A stretch of 64,000 bases of DNA from [Flavobacterium] thermophilum (GTDB lineage: Bacteria > Bacillota > Bacilli > Bacillales > Anoxybacillaceae). Positions 1 to 8,911 of the stretch are shown piece by piece. Made by a program: the position numbers and the translations under genes. Each line of letters begins with the position of its first letter. The first letter of the stretch is position 1. The notes under the pieces were generated by a model. That model was not told the origin of the DNA. It saw nothing but the letters and a program-made list of their open reading frames with translations, and made no database searches. The stretch covers positions 930,001 through 994,000 of the forward strand of contig UGGS01000002.1 in assembly GCA_900450595.1 (NCBI GenBank), given 5' to 3'.

Positions 1-338
1 TGCCCCATCACACTTTGCCAAGCATCTGCCATATCGTTTAACGACGCCGCAATCGGCCGCAGCTGCTGCACGCGATCAAGCGGTATGCGCACCGTCAAAT
101 CTCCGCCTGTCATCTTGCCTAAATGTTCGTTAATAACGGCAATCGGGGCAACAAACCGTCGATAGTTGAGCGTTGCCGAAACGAAGCCGAGCATCGCGCC
201 AAACAGCACTGTAGCAACAAGCGTCCACCAAAACGCCGCCCCGCGAATGCCGTTGGCCAGGCATATCGCAAGGCCGATCGCCGCTGTGCCAGGAATGACA
301 ACGAACATTGTGCGAATGATATAAACGCTTAACGACAA
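1..338 (-). CDS. Methyl-accepting chemotaxis protein, N-terminal part (runs off the left edge)
   Basis: The visible 112 residues hold two hydrophobic segments (about residues 6-28 and 35-53), then a HAMP-like linker with the pattern VAPIAVINEHLGKMTGGDL. This is the membrane/HAMP module of a chemoreceptor or related sensor; the signalling part lies outside the window. The start is a TTG at 336-338 because an AAGGAGG sits 8 bases upstream of it; an in-frame ATG at 416 is possible but has a weaker site. IS982 is inserted 138 bp upstream of this start, so the native promoter may have been displaced. A sensor kinase or diguanylate cyclase with a HAMP domain cannot be excluded from the N-terminus alone. 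Confidence 0.7.
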   Translation of the reverse strand, partial: MSLSVYIIRTMFVVIPGTAAIGLAICLANGIRGAAFWWTLVATVLFGAMLGFVSATLNYRRFVAPIAVINEHLGKMTGGDLTVRIPLDRVQQLRPIAASLNDMADAWQSVMG

Positions 339-475
339 CCCTTTCTCCTCCTTTTTTCCTATTGTCGAAAAATTTTTGTCTGCTGCTGTAGCATTGACAT
401 ATTCGTCAACGTGCATTGGTTTTCCTTCTTTAGCGCCCAACCGGACATCCTTTATATGACAGGAGTTCATCAAAA

Positions 476-1477
476 ACCCGTGGTGCTAGATAAAATCGAG
501 TAAGCATAAAAATAGCCCTTGCTGGCGGATCTCCTGTAGAATGAAAGTGCTATCCAACATTCGAAAGGAGAATCCCCATGCAAGAGCACTTTCATTTTAC
601 TACAGATCAAGCAAAGATTCAAAAACAATATGCAGTCATTTTCTTTTTTGTTTCTGCCCAGCTGTCACAAATTCAATTCTATCTTCAACGTCGCAATCGT
701 CATTTGGTGAAACAAGAAGATACGGTGATCATTGCTATTCATCTTTTAGGAAAGCTGCTTGGCTTCTCTTCCGAACGTGCATGGCATCGCTTTGTCACCG
801 GAAATTTGTTCACAAACGGGCAGTTTCTCGAACGTTCCCGATACAATCGCCGTTGCCGGGCGCTGCGCTGGGCGATGAAATGGATCCGCCATGAACTGGC
901 GAAACGCGGCCAACATCATGCCTATGCCGTGGTCGATAGCTTGCCGCTCCCGTTGTGCCATGCTGCGAGAATGCATCGTGTCAAACGGTTTCAAGGGATC
1001 GCCGACATCGGGTATTGCGCTTCAAAAAAGCAATGGTACTACGGGTTGAAACTGCACCTTCAAGTGACCGATCAAGGTTTGCCAATGGGATATGTGGTGA
1101 CGGAAGCATCCTGCCACGATCGAATCGCAGCCGAAAGCGTGATGACCCAAATTCCTCATCCCTATAACCTCGGGGACAAAGGGTTCATTAGCCGTGACTT
1201 GCAAAAAAGGCTGTACGAAGAATACCAAATGGCGCTTTGGACTCCGTCTCGAAAAAACCAGAAACATCGCCCGTCCGAGGCATGGGAGAAGTGGATCCAA
1301 CAAAAACGCAAAGTGATCGAGACGGTGTTCTCGGTTCTGGTTGACCAATACCGGATCACAGAGATTCGAGCGAATTCCATGATCGGATTTGAAGTAGCGC
1401 TCGACGGCATATTGTTAGCCTATTCGCTGGTCACACTAGGGCTAGTTGAGTTCTAACGCTCAACTAGCACCACGGGT
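476..1477 (+). mobile_element. IS982-family insertion sequence
   Basis: A 1002-bp element bounded by perfect 14-bp inverted repeats: ACCCGTGGTGCTAG at 476-489 and its reverse complement at 1464-1477. It carries one transposase gene. No clear target duplication is visible: the left flank ends CAAAA and the right flank begins ATATA. A further copy of the right end lies 81 bp downstream at 1546-1558. Confidence 0.85.
578..1456 (+). CDS. IS982-family transposase
   Basis: A 292-residue DDE transposase, the usual length for IS982. The first aspartate is in the VVDSLPLPLC motif (about residue 119). The ADIGYCASKKQWYYGLKLH block and the LGDKGFISRDL block carry the further conserved residues, and the C-terminal RKVIETVFSVL segment carries the glutamate. 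ATG 578 is preceded by GAAAGGAG at good spacing. The reading frame is intact, so the element may be active. It stands alone in the IS and is read away from the chemoreceptor gene. Confidence 0.9.
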   Translation: MQEHFHFTTDQAKIQKQYAVIFFFVSAQLSQIQFYLQRRNRHLVKQEDTVIIAIHLLGKLLGFSSERAWHRFVTGNLFTNGQFLERSRYNRRCRALRWAMKWIRHELAKRGQHHAYAVVDSLPLPLCHAARMHRVKRFQGIADIGYCASKKQWYYGLKLHLQVTDQGLPMGYVVTEASCHDRIAAESVMTQIPHPYNLGDKGFISRDLQKRLYEEYQMALWTPSRKNQKHRPSEAWEKWIQQKRKVIETVFSVLVDQYRITEIRANSMIGFEVALDGILLAYSLVTLGLVEF

Positions 1478-1545
1478 ATATAGGTGAATGATTATCGTTG
1501 TCGTAATGTAATATTAATTAGTTGAAAAACCAAGTTTGATTTATA

Positions 1546-1558
1546 TAGCACCACGGGT
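1546..1558. repeat. Orphan IS982 right end
   Basis: TAGCACCACGGGT repeats 13 bases of the IS982 right terminal repeat, in the same orientation, 81 bp beyond the annotated end. With the left end it shares the outer AAAACCCGTGGTGCTA context. It could be a relic of an older copy or an alternative end. Confidence 0.7.
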
Positions 1559-1614
1559 TTTATGTTAGTAAATTTGCTCAAGTACAGATACGTAGGGAAT
1601 TATCAATCAGAACT

Positions 1615-1770
1615 TTAATCTCTTTTGTTCTTTTCATTTAAAATTTTATCTATTTTTTCAGTTAATCTAGAGCTATCTATAGCTCTTCTAACTGCTGTTT
1701 CAATTATTACATATAAAATTAACCCTGAAAGAAGACACCAAAATATTAGTAACCCCAAAGATACTTTCAC
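1615..1770 (-). CDS. Small hypothetical membrane protein
   Basis: A 51-residue product with one hydrophobic segment (about residues 4-23) followed by a charged tail rich in Lys, Arg and Asp. The GTG start at 1768-1770 follows a run of six G at usable spacing. The surrounding 1560-1930 stretch is AT-rich, unlike the chromosome core. I do not recognise the family. It may be a small membrane peptide or a remnant. Confidence 0.4.
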   Translation of the reverse strand: MKVSLGLLIFWCLLSGLILYVIIETAVRRAIDSSRLTEKIDKILNEKNKRD

Positions 1771-1932
1771 AATCTTCCCCCCAAAACAGATGTTTATCAT
1801 ATTATAACACATAGTTATATTTTTCCTCTTAATAAAACATATCCTACTTTTTGTCTATTTTATTCTAAATTTTATAAATTTTCATTTATTTTTATCTATT
1901 TATGAGTTATTATTAAAGTGTAAAAAAAATAC

Positions 1933-2208
1933 AAAGGAGGGCAAAAACGGATCTCGAAGCGTGGAAGAAGGCGGTTGCGCGCCCTCCTCTTCCGCGTGAT
2001 GATGCCGATGATCCGCCACAACGAAGCGTTTCGGCAGCTGCACGACTATTACACGACACGTCCTGATAATCCGTTGCGGAAGAAGCAATCGATTGTGGTG
2101 TTATGCGGAAAATTATTGAAGGTATTGCACGCTGTATGTACGAAGCACCAAGCGTTCGATGCGAAGCGAATGATGCAGGACATCTTTGGCCTCGAAACGG
2201 CTGCTTGA
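1933..2208 (+). pseudogene. IS110-family transposase, C-terminal remnant
   Basis: From about 1975 the frame encodes the C-terminal helical region of an IS110-type transposase (pattern RALLFRVMMPMIRHNEAFRQ, then a conserved CGKLLKVLHAVCTK block). The preceding bases continue the similarity in a different frame, so the fragment is truncated and frame-damaged. DNA to about 2460 looks like the noncoding tail of the same element, but no clear terminus can be placed. Confidence 0.6.
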
Positions 2209-2592
2209 TGCCTATAGTCTCGATTCTCTAGACAACAAGGATGACACGGAGAAGCTGGCGCGATATCATCCATTCGACCTTGAGTCCCTAAAGGAGCTTA
2301 GCCGGCCTCTGCCTGATGACTAGACCGAACGAAGGAATGTAGGCACAAGGATGCCAAGAGACATGGGAGGGTTCGTCATCATCAGCGATGCAGAGATCCA
2401 CGGTGCATCCCATACGCTTCCCCCACTACAACCAAATTTAACCAGTAGTGGCCGCGAAGCGTACCCAGTCAATGTAAGATATACACATATTTAAGAAATA
2501 ATGTTAGAAACTTTGTCGAAAAATATTTTTTTGACACCCCTGAAACGGCTACAACCGTTGATATATCAACATTTATAGAGGGAGGTAATACC

Positions 2593-3021
2593 CTATGTTT
2601 GTTTTTTTATCTTCTCTTCGATGTGCTTGTAATCAATAATACGAATTTTGTCAAAATCGATTTCAAGTGTTATTATATCAATTCCGTAAGGAGGGTTGTG
2701 AGCCCCTTTAAATGTTTCTACACGAATTTTGAGTAAGAATTTATAACGACTCCCGGGTTCTAAATTTTTAATCTCTAATATTTTAGGCTTCCACCACTGA
2801 ATTCCAGACGGTTTTCCATAATAATCCTGTACTGCTTTGGTTATATAAGGCGTTAAGAAGTAAATTGAAAGGTCCTCTAAATCATTTTTATTAACCACTA
2901 ATGCAGTTGTTGACTCTGTTTCATAAATTTTTGATTTGGCGACAATTTTAGTCCCGACACCATACATTCCGAATAATATTATCAAAAAGAGGGACATTAC
3001 TCCTATAAGTTTCCTGTTCAT
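2593..3021 (-). CDS. DUF3888 domain protein
   Basis: A 142-residue protein with an N-terminal signal anchor (about residues 4-26) and a DUF3888-like domain. The domain signatures are the FLTPYITKAVQDYYGKP block and the HNPPYGIDIITLEI block near the C-terminus. Start ATG 3021 has AAAGGAGG nine bases upstream. The family occurs in Bacillaceae as short exported or membrane-anchored proteins of unknown function. The gene stands alone in AT-rich DNA between IS110 and IS4 sequences, which suggests acquired DNA. DUF3888 assignment rests on recalled motif similarity. Confidence 0.7.
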   Translation of the reverse strand: MNRKLIGVMSLFLIILFGMYGVGTKIVAKSKIYETESTTALVVNKNDLEDLSIYFLTPYITKAVQDYYGKPSGIQWWKPKILEIKNLEPGSRYKFLLKIRVETFKGAHNPPYGIDIITLEIDFDKIRIIDYKHIEEKIKKQT

Positions 3022-3515
3022 ATTTGAATTCCTCCTTTTATTATCGTGATCAAACTATATTTTGCAGATATTAAGTCAAAATAATTCATGAAATTTCCGA
3101 TTAAAATGGTTTATTTTATGGGCGGAGGGCTTGTTCAAATTATAATGGTAGTGATGAGTGGCTATTGCTAATGGCGACCATACATGGCATTTCTGGGGCT
3201 CTACTCTTGTAATTCAATTACGGGAGTTTGGTAAACCATGAAATCACATTGGTAGGGTCTGAAAAATACACTGAAGTATATTCAAGTCTTTACTATAATT
3301 CAACCTTTGTAATTAGATGGGCGGAAAATATTATGAGCTCGGCTATATTGGGATCATATGTTGGATGTTCCAAATTAAGGAACAAACATATGGTTCTGTA
3401 AGTAGTTGGCAAACGCTACTCAAAACGAACGATAGGTTTGATATCAACGCAAACGGCAGGTGTCGGAACTCTATTCGAAATTAATGATCTGTTATTAACA
3501 ATTTTCAACACACGA
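3022..3515. other. Gene-free stretch with broken coding-like frames
   Basis: No intact gene was found. Short frames look coding-like but are interrupted, for example + strand about 3225-3390. They may be a decayed gene; no family was recognised. The IS4 left end begins at 3516. Confidence 0.35.
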
Positions 3516-4754
3516 GTGTTGATTATCCAAAATTAGACATACGCCTTCCATAAATTTGGGCATACTCAAACAAAGCAGCGGCCATCCCGGATTTCCAATC
3601 GAGAGGAAGCTGCCCAGAGAAAAAACGGCGAACAAACGAAATGAAGGAAAGAGAGACGTTCGTCCGTTTTTTGGTTTGATCATACAGCCATCGCAGCAAC
3701 ACATACGCGATGAACGCCCCAAACAGCTGATTGTATACCGCATTTTCCGTCGTGCCAAACAAGATCGGGACATTCAGATATTGCTTCACCCAACGGAAAA
3801 AGACTTCAACGGTCCAACGTTGTTGGTACATGTCGGCAATGGTTTCCGCAGACGCATGGAAGAGGTTCGTCACGACCCGAATGTCGCGGCCATTTGCATC
3901 TCGAAAGATCACCACCCGGTGACGCTTGGTGGAGCGGCATTGTTTCGTCCCCAACTGGCACGTGAAGTCGGCTTGAACCGATGAGGATGTGCTGGAAAGG
4001 CGTTTCAAGCTTTTTTTCTGATGAAGTTCGATGTTGTCCTTCATCCGAATGACAAAGAGCTGATGCTGCTCCACAAATCGATCGAGGCGTTCGATTTTGA
4101 CATACGCCCGGTCTTCCACCAGCACTTGTTGAGCGTTCGTCAACTGTTCTCCCACCGGGCCATCGTGACGCAGTCCGGTCGTTTCCACCACGTCTGCCGG
4201 CAGCGAGGATTCCGGCGAATACGCGACGTGCAGCTTCACTCCGGCGCGTTCGCCGTGATACGGCGCCCATGGCAGGCGGTTTTTCCCGACCGTGACGGTC
4301 GTCGAATCCACCACCCGAAGCGGTTTGGGAAACCGAAGCGAGCGGCGGGTTTGGCGGTTGCACTTGGAAATGATCAACGCCAACAAGCGTTTCATGATGT
4401 CATAGGGAACTTCTTTCGCTTTCTTGGATACTGTGGAATAATGGAATCGCGGCAATCCATACAGAGGCCCCACATCGGCTCCGTGGCGAAAGCTTTTCCA
4501 TTGATGCATGGCGGCCAGCAGGAAGAAGTGAATCAACTCGCGCAACGTAAAGGTTCGAGACGAATCACGATCCCCAACCGCTTCGGCAATCAGTTGAATC
4601 TCTTCATCCGAAACAAGTTTTTGCATCAAATTCGGGAGTGTGGTATGCTTGTTCATAGAGAGCACCTCCTGGGTTTGTTTGTGTCGCTACTCACATTCTA
4701 CAGGAAAGGTGCTCTTTTTTCTATACCCTTTGGATTTTATTGGATAATCAACAC
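3516..4754 (-). mobile_element. IS4-family insertion sequence
   Basis: The element is bounded by GTGTTGATTATCCAA at 3516-3530 and its reverse complement at 4740-4754. It contains one intact transposase gene on the minus strand. No convincing target duplication was seen. It truncates a small minus-strand gene whose 5' part remains at 4755-4925. Confidence 0.8.
3523..4656 (-). CDS. IS4-family transposase
   Basis: A 377-residue DDE transposase. The first Asp is in RVVDSTTVTVGKNRL (about residue 115) and the second in the VEDRAYVKI block. The C-terminal YQQRWTVEVFFRWVKQYL segment matches the YREK signature of IS4 elements, carrying the Glu and Lys. The N-terminal LMQKLVSDEEIQLIAEAVGD helix region is typical of the group. 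ATG at 4656 is chosen because GGAGG lies eight bases upstream; a GTG three codons earlier overlaps that site. The frame is intact. Confidence 0.88.
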   Translation of the reverse strand: MNKHTTLPNLMQKLVSDEEIQLIAEAVGDRDSSRTFTLRELIHFFLLAAMHQWKSFRHGADVGPLYGLPRFHYSTVSKKAKEVPYDIMKRLLALIISKCNRQTRRSLRFPKPLRVVDSTTVTVGKNRLPWAPYHGERAGVKLHVAYSPESSLPADVVETTGLRHDGPVGEQLTNAQQVLVEDRAYVKIERLDRFVEQHQLFVIRMKDNIELHQKKSLKRLSSTSSSVQADFTCQLGTKQCRSTKRHRVVIFRDANGRDIRVVTNLFHASAETIADMYQQRWTVEVFFRWVKQYLNVPILFGTTENAVYNQLFGAFIAYVLLRWLYDQTKKRTNVSLSFISFVRRFFSGQLPLDWKSGMAAALFEYAQIYGRRMSNFG

Positions 4755-4925
4755 GCCTGATAATTCATTTAAAATATTTTTTAATAAATTCTTGTCAAGC
4801 CAATAATTGAGATACTTATTTCCTCTTTCAGTTTTCGGCTCTATCCAAAAGCTTGAGTTTACTAATGTAGTTATTACAATATCAATAACCTTTTTTAGTT
4901 TAATTTCATGTATTCCTTCAGGCAT
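4755..4925 (-). pseudogene. 5' part of a small gene cut by IS4
   Basis: The frame starts at ATG 4925 behind GTAGGTGG and runs straight into the IS4 end, picking up four IS-encoded residues before a stop at 4737. The native part is about 57 residues, charged and not membrane-like. No family was recognised. The AT-rich composition matches the neighbouring nucleotidyltransferase gene. Confidence 0.45.
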
Positions 4926-5077
4926 AAAGATCCACCTACTTTATAAAAATCGATATGAAATAACCAATAAAAATTTACACAACTTAAATATTAAATATTC
5001 CAAAAAATTAACTATGTATAGGGCACTATTGAGTGGTAAAATATTCACAATACAAATATTCAAAAGGAGAGATAAAT

Positions 5078-5800
5078 ATGTCTTTACGGATACCGCCTAT
5101 AGAAGCTGCTTTAAAATTTATAGATAACTATATCCCAAATTGTGATTTGGCTATCTTAGGGGGGAGTATAATTAGAGGAGATTACACAAATACTTCAGAC
5201 CTAGACATTGTGGTAATTTGTAATGATGAAAACGCACCCTACAGAGAATCATTTATAGAATATAATTGGCCAATTGAGCTATTCGTACATACTAAAGCTT
5301 CACTGTACGAGTATTTTAATAGGGATTGTAAACGAGCAAGACCTTCATTACCAAGAATGTGTTGGGAAGGAGTTGTTATTAAAGACAAATTAGGGTACAG
5401 TGAAGAAATCAAGAAGGAAGCTAAAAGACTACTTGACATGGGTCCTCCTAAATGGGAGCATCATGAAATTGAAGTTTCTAGATATGGCATATCAGAATTA
5501 TTATATGACTTAGAAGGTTCTATTGATTATATTGAAGATATATTTACTGTAAATAAGTTAATTTATTCTATACATGAATTTGTACTAAGAACAAATAATT
5601 ATTGGATAGGAGAGGGAAAATGGGTTTGGAGAGCACTGCAACAGTACGACATTAATTTTTGTTCTCAACTTGCTCAGGCACTTAATAATTTCTATAAAAA
5701 TCACAATAAAGATGATCTAATCAACCTCTGTGATGAGGTATTGAGGCCATACGGTGGACGTTTGTTCAAAGGGTTTTCAATAGGAAAAAATCAAAAATAG
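5078..5800 (+). CDS. Nucleotidyltransferase-fold protein (ANT-like)
   Basis: A 240-residue cytosolic protein. Near residue 29 it carries the Pol-beta-type nucleotidyltransferase signature GGSIIRGDYTNTSDLDIVVI: the glycine-serine loop followed by the paired Asp that bind metal. The C-terminal half is helical and resembles the substrate domain of small aminoglycoside nucleotidyltransferase-like proteins. Known relatives transfer a nucleotide to antibiotics or other small molecules; the substrate here cannot be read from sequence. ATG 5078 has AAAAGGAG at good spacing; an upstream start at 5033 lacks a site. The gene is AT-rich and flanked by IS4 and IS3/IS630 sequences, which suggests horizontal transfer. 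Confidence 0.75.
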   Translation: MSLRIPPIEAALKFIDNYIPNCDLAILGGSIIRGDYTNTSDLDIVVICNDENAPYRESFIEYNWPIELFVHTKASLYEYFNRDCKRARPSLPRMCWEGVVIKDKLGYSEEIKKEAKRLLDMGPPKWEHHEIEVSRYGISELLYDLEGSIDYIEDIFTVNKLIYSIHEFVLRTNNYWIGEGKWVWRALQQYDINFCSQLAQALNNFYKNHNKDDLINLCDEVLRPYGGRLFKGFSIGKNQK

Positions 5801-6112
5801 TGAAAAGATTTTAGAATATTTTAATTTACACTGATCCTGTCAAAAAACTCATAATTACACAAAAATCACATAAAAATATTATTATAGATAGAAACTTTTT
5901 AACCATAGAAAGGAAGATGGAATATCATTGTGTTACCAATTGTATGAAGGAACATGTATTCACCCTAGATAGTAAATGCGCGTTTAAATATTGGTCGTTT
6001 ACATTTGGAGGAATAACAATATTATTTCTAATGAAACGAAGAAGTATAATTGGATAAATTTACCGCAATCTAAAGTATAAAGAGAAAGGAAACTAGTGAT
6101 TTAAGGAAAGGC
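5801..6112. other. AT-rich stretch without a recognisable gene
   Basis: No coding region or strong structure was seen in these 312 bases downstream of the nucleotidyltransferase gene. Confidence 0.5.
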
Positions 6113-6222
6113 TGACTCAAAATGGTCTTACCCCTGTCAAGTAGACAGTAATAAAAAAAGAATGATTCACTAAGCAGCCATACCCCTAAATTCGATCAGA
6201 GTAAGGTTGTTTATATATATGC
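6113..6222 (-). pseudogene. IS3-family orfB tail and terminal repeat remnant
   Basis: The minus strand encodes the last residues of an IS3-type orfB transposase (IYNNLTLIEFRGMAA then stop at 6170). An IS3-like end with the TGACTCAAAATGGTCTTACC pattern follows at 6113. Everything upstream has been replaced by the IS630 copy. Confidence 0.6.
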
Positions 6223-6310
6223 TCATTGAAAAGTTAACCTTCGCATAAGCGGTGCCCACTCCGGTTATACTGCTCCTAAGGAAAAGTATGGAAAAGGAGC
6301 GGAATTCTGC

Positions 6311-6850
6311 ATGAAACGTCTCAAAATCACCAACGATCACGGATGGACACCTCGGACACTTCGCAAACAGGAACGGAAAATCAAAAACACCCTTCTTCGC
6401 CAACGGGTGATGGCCGTCCGCCTGGTCATGGAAGGCTATTTGGGCAAAGAGGTGGCCTCCATGGTCAACGTGTGCCGACAAACTGTTTCCCATTATGTGT
6501 CGCTGTTCAACGAAGGCGGTCTGGAGCTCTTGCTCCATCGGGATTTCGCCCCCGGGCGGGAGCCGTTTCTCACCGAAGAACAGCAGGAAGAGATCAAACA
6601 GCTTGTGTTGGCCACCACTCCCGTAGAACTGGGCTGGGACGTCGCTTCGGCGTGGAACACCAAACTCCTGCAATCCTATGTCGAAAAGCACTTCGGTGTT
6701 TGCATTTCCCGCGAAGCGTTGCGAAAACTCCTGCACCGCAAAGGGCTGTCGTGGACACGACCGACCTACACATTGGCCAAAGGCGATCCGGATCGACAAA
6801 AGAATTTTGAGAAACAGATCGACTTCCTAAAAAAACTTAATGGATCCTGA
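6311..6850 (+). CDS. IS630 transposase, N-terminal frame (orfA)
   Basis: 179 residues with the helix-turn-helix region of IS630 transposases (RQRVMAVRLVMEGYLGKEVA and NVCRQTVSHYVSLF) and a second winged helix-like region before the catalytic domain. The DDE residues lie in the next frame. Its last codons overlap the start of orfB by 11 bases, next to a run of seven A at about 6830-6836. This gives two ways to make the catalytic part: frameshifting on the A-run or restart at ATG 6840. Confidence 0.8.
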   Translation: MKRLKITNDHGWTPRTLRKQERKIKNTLLRQRVMAVRLVMEGYLGKEVASMVNVCRQTVSHYVSLFNEGGLELLLHRDFAPGREPFLTEEQQEEIKQLVLATTPVELGWDVASAWNTKLLQSYVEKHFGVCISREALRKLLHRKGLSWTRPTYTLAKGDPDRQKNFEKQIDFLKKLNGS

Positions 6851-7367
6851 TTCGGTCTTGTTGTACCTTGATGAAACACATATCCGCTCTTACCATGTCT
6901 TGCGGTCCACATGGTCGGAAGTCGGCCGCCAAAAACAAGTGCCGACGTTCGGCCATCATGCCCACGTATCGCTGTTTGGCGCGGTCAACATCCACGATGG
7001 CGAAACGGTGCTTCATCAAACGACCGCTGCCAATGCCGCGACGTTCTTGGATTTCTTGAGAATGCTCAAACAGCGCTATTTAGACCGTCTCATGGTTTTG
7101 GTGTTGGATAACGCCCGCATTCACCATGCCAAAATGGTCAAGGAGTTTTTGCGGGAAGAAGGACAGTGTTTTCACTTTATTTACCTTCCTCCGTATTCTC
7201 CGCAACTGAACCCGATCGAACGCTTGTGGAAATGGCTGAAAGACACCGTGATCGCCAATGTGTTTCACAAAAATCGAAACGATATCGTCCAGGCCATTGC
7301 TCGGTTTGTCCACTACATCCACGAACGTCCGGAGGAAGTGCTGCAACGCTTAGGGTGTGCAGGATGA
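6840..7367 (+). CDS. IS630 transposase, catalytic frame (orfB)
   Basis: 175 residues holding all three catalytic blocks of the IS630/Tc1 superfamily: YLDETHIRSY (first Asp), VLDNARIHHAKMV (second Asp) and YLPPYSPQLNPIERLWKWLK (Glu). ATG 6840 lies inside the end of orfA, and no separate strong ribosome site is visible. Expression by coupling or frameshift from orfA is therefore likely. Confidence 0.85.
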   Translation: MDPDSVLLYLDETHIRSYHVLRSTWSEVGRQKQVPTFGHHAHVSLFGAVNIHDGETVLHQTTAANAATFLDFLRMLKQRYLDRLMVLVLDNARIHHAKMVKEFLREEGQCFHFIYLPPYSPQLNPIERLWKWLKDTVIANVFHKNRNDIVQAIARFVHYIHERPEEVLQRLGCAG

Positions 7368-7381
7368 GAAGTTAACTCTTT

Positions 7382-8568
7382 ATGTTGCATGTATATAAAC
7401 ACCGTGTTCCGGATTCGTTGACGTGTCCCCGTTGCCAGGCGCCGTCATCCTACCTGTACGCCAACAACGGCGGAAAGGGCAGTACCAATGCAAAGTGTGC
7501 CAATGCCGGTTCAACCATCGAAATCGGTTCAAAAAGCAAGCGGTCTTTCGTTGCCCGCACTGCTTCCAAACGCTTGAGAAAATCAAAGAACGCAAGGACT
7601 ACTACATCTACAAAGGCAAGAACAACGACTGCCCGTTTTACCAAAAGAACCTTCGCCGGATGAGCCAAAAAGAACGCCAACGGTTCCAGCAGAACCCTCA
7701 AGCCTTCAAGGTGCGGTATCTGTTCCGTGAGTTTTTGTTTGACTTTCAACCATTGGCCCCATCGTCGCCGAAAAAGCCAAAGGTCGATTTGTCTCGTCTG
7801 GCGGTGTCGTCGCACACCCTCGGACTCGTGTTGACGTACTACGTTAACTATGGGATGTCCTCCAGACAGACAGCCGGAATCATGAAGGATGTGCATGGCG
7901 TGTCGATCTCCCATCAGACGGTGCTCAACTACGCCAATAGCGTCGCGCTCATGATTCAGCCATTTGTCGACCAGTTCCCGTACGAGCTGTCCGGCTCGTT
8001 CTGTGGGGATGAGACGTATATTCGCGTGAAAGGACGCTGGCATTACCTGTTTTTTATGTTTGATGCCGTGAAAAAAGTGGTGTTGTCGTATCGCGTCTCG
8101 CCCCACCGGGATGCGTTGTCGGCCATCCGCGCCATCGATGACGTCCTGCGAAAGCTGCCGTCCATCCCGGACGATTTGTCGTTCGTCGTCGACGGCAATC
8201 CCATTTACCTGCTGGCGCAGCACTTTTTTGCCCAGCACGGGATTCCGTTTGACGTCCGCCAAGTGATCGGACTGACCAATGAGGATCCGGTGTCCGAAGA
8301 GTTCCGCGCGCTCAAACAAATCATCGAGCGATTCAACCGGACGTTTAAAGGCAACTATCGGCCGACTCACGGATTTGGCGCGGAAGAAGGCTCGGTCTCC
8401 TTTGTCACGCTGTTTGTGGCGTATTTCAACTTCCTGCGCCCGCACGGTGCACTCGAAGGCCGGGTTCCTGTCGTCATCCCGGAGCTCGCCGATCTGCCCC
8501 ATATGCCGGCCCGGTGGACGAAGCTGATCGCCATGGCTCAAGATTTCCTCCAACAAGAGGCAGCCTAA
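7382..8568 (+). pseudogene. Zinc-ribbon DDE transposase (IS6/IS240-like domain), split by a frameshift
   Basis: The start frame (ATG 7382) gives CPRC of an N-terminal zinc ribbon. The main frame from about 7475 gives the matching CKVC, a second CPHC pair and the DDE domain with GDETYIRVKGRWHYLFF, FVVDGNPIYLL and the EDPVSEEFRALKQIIERF block. The two halves only make sense if joined by a -1 shift near 7470-7480. No canonical slippery heptamer is present, so a mutation is more likely than programmed frameshifting. Alone, the main frame still encodes about 380 residues including every catalytic block. The element's ends were not identified. Confidence 0.7.
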
Positions 8569-8871
8569 CTTTTTTGTCCGCCGGAGCCCATGGATCAGAA
8601 GAACAGCCGGATTCGGCGAAGCGAACCCTTGACCAACCGAACCTCGTCAAAGGTAAAATTCGGTAAGGGCAAGGGCGGCTTTCCTATGCCCTCTTTTTTG
8701 TCCCCGTCGCCCTTGACGTCCCTTTCACACCTTTGGCGGGTGTTGGTCAAGGGCGAATCCGGCTCCAAGGATGCCTTACGATGCTCCATGGGATGGCGGA
8801 TGTGGAGTTTTCATAAAACTTTTGACGCTACCTAAGTTATTACCTCAATAGATTAATTAATCTTTGTAAAA
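8569..8871. other. Noncoding tail of the transposon-like element
   Basis: No gene was found. The region contains two complementary segments (GCCCTTGAC near 8711 and GTCAAGGGC near 8747) that could form a long stem, probably part of the preceding element's 3' end. Confidence 0.4.
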
Positions 8872-8905
8872 ACAGCGGGCCTCCACTCGGAAGCCCGCCT
8901 TTTTC
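8872..8905 (-). terminator. Intrinsic terminator of the RDD gene
   Basis: On the minus strand a GC-rich stem (GCGGGCTTCC pairing with GGAGGCCCGC) is followed by CTGTTTTTAC. It lies just after the stop of the RDD gene. Confidence 0.75.
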
Positions 8906-8911
8906 CATTGT

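Larger units (their letters stand above)
6228..7382 (+). mobile_element. IS630-family insertion sequence (approximate ends)
   Basis: The ends share an imperfect inverted repeat centred on AGTTAAC (left about 6231-6237, right about 7370-7376). Two overlapping transposase frames lie between. The right end abuts the start of the next transposase gene, so the two elements are nested or adjacent. Exact ends and the TA duplication could not be fixed. Confidence 0.65.

Noticed and set aside
4740..4925. A gene fusion with the IS4 end
   Set aside because: Only four IS-encoded residues are added before a stop; truncation explains it.
7450..8556. A 368-codon minus-strand frame opposite the second transposase
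   Set aside because: It is the GC-rich shadow of the transposase; only the plus-strand frame shows DDE and zinc motifs.
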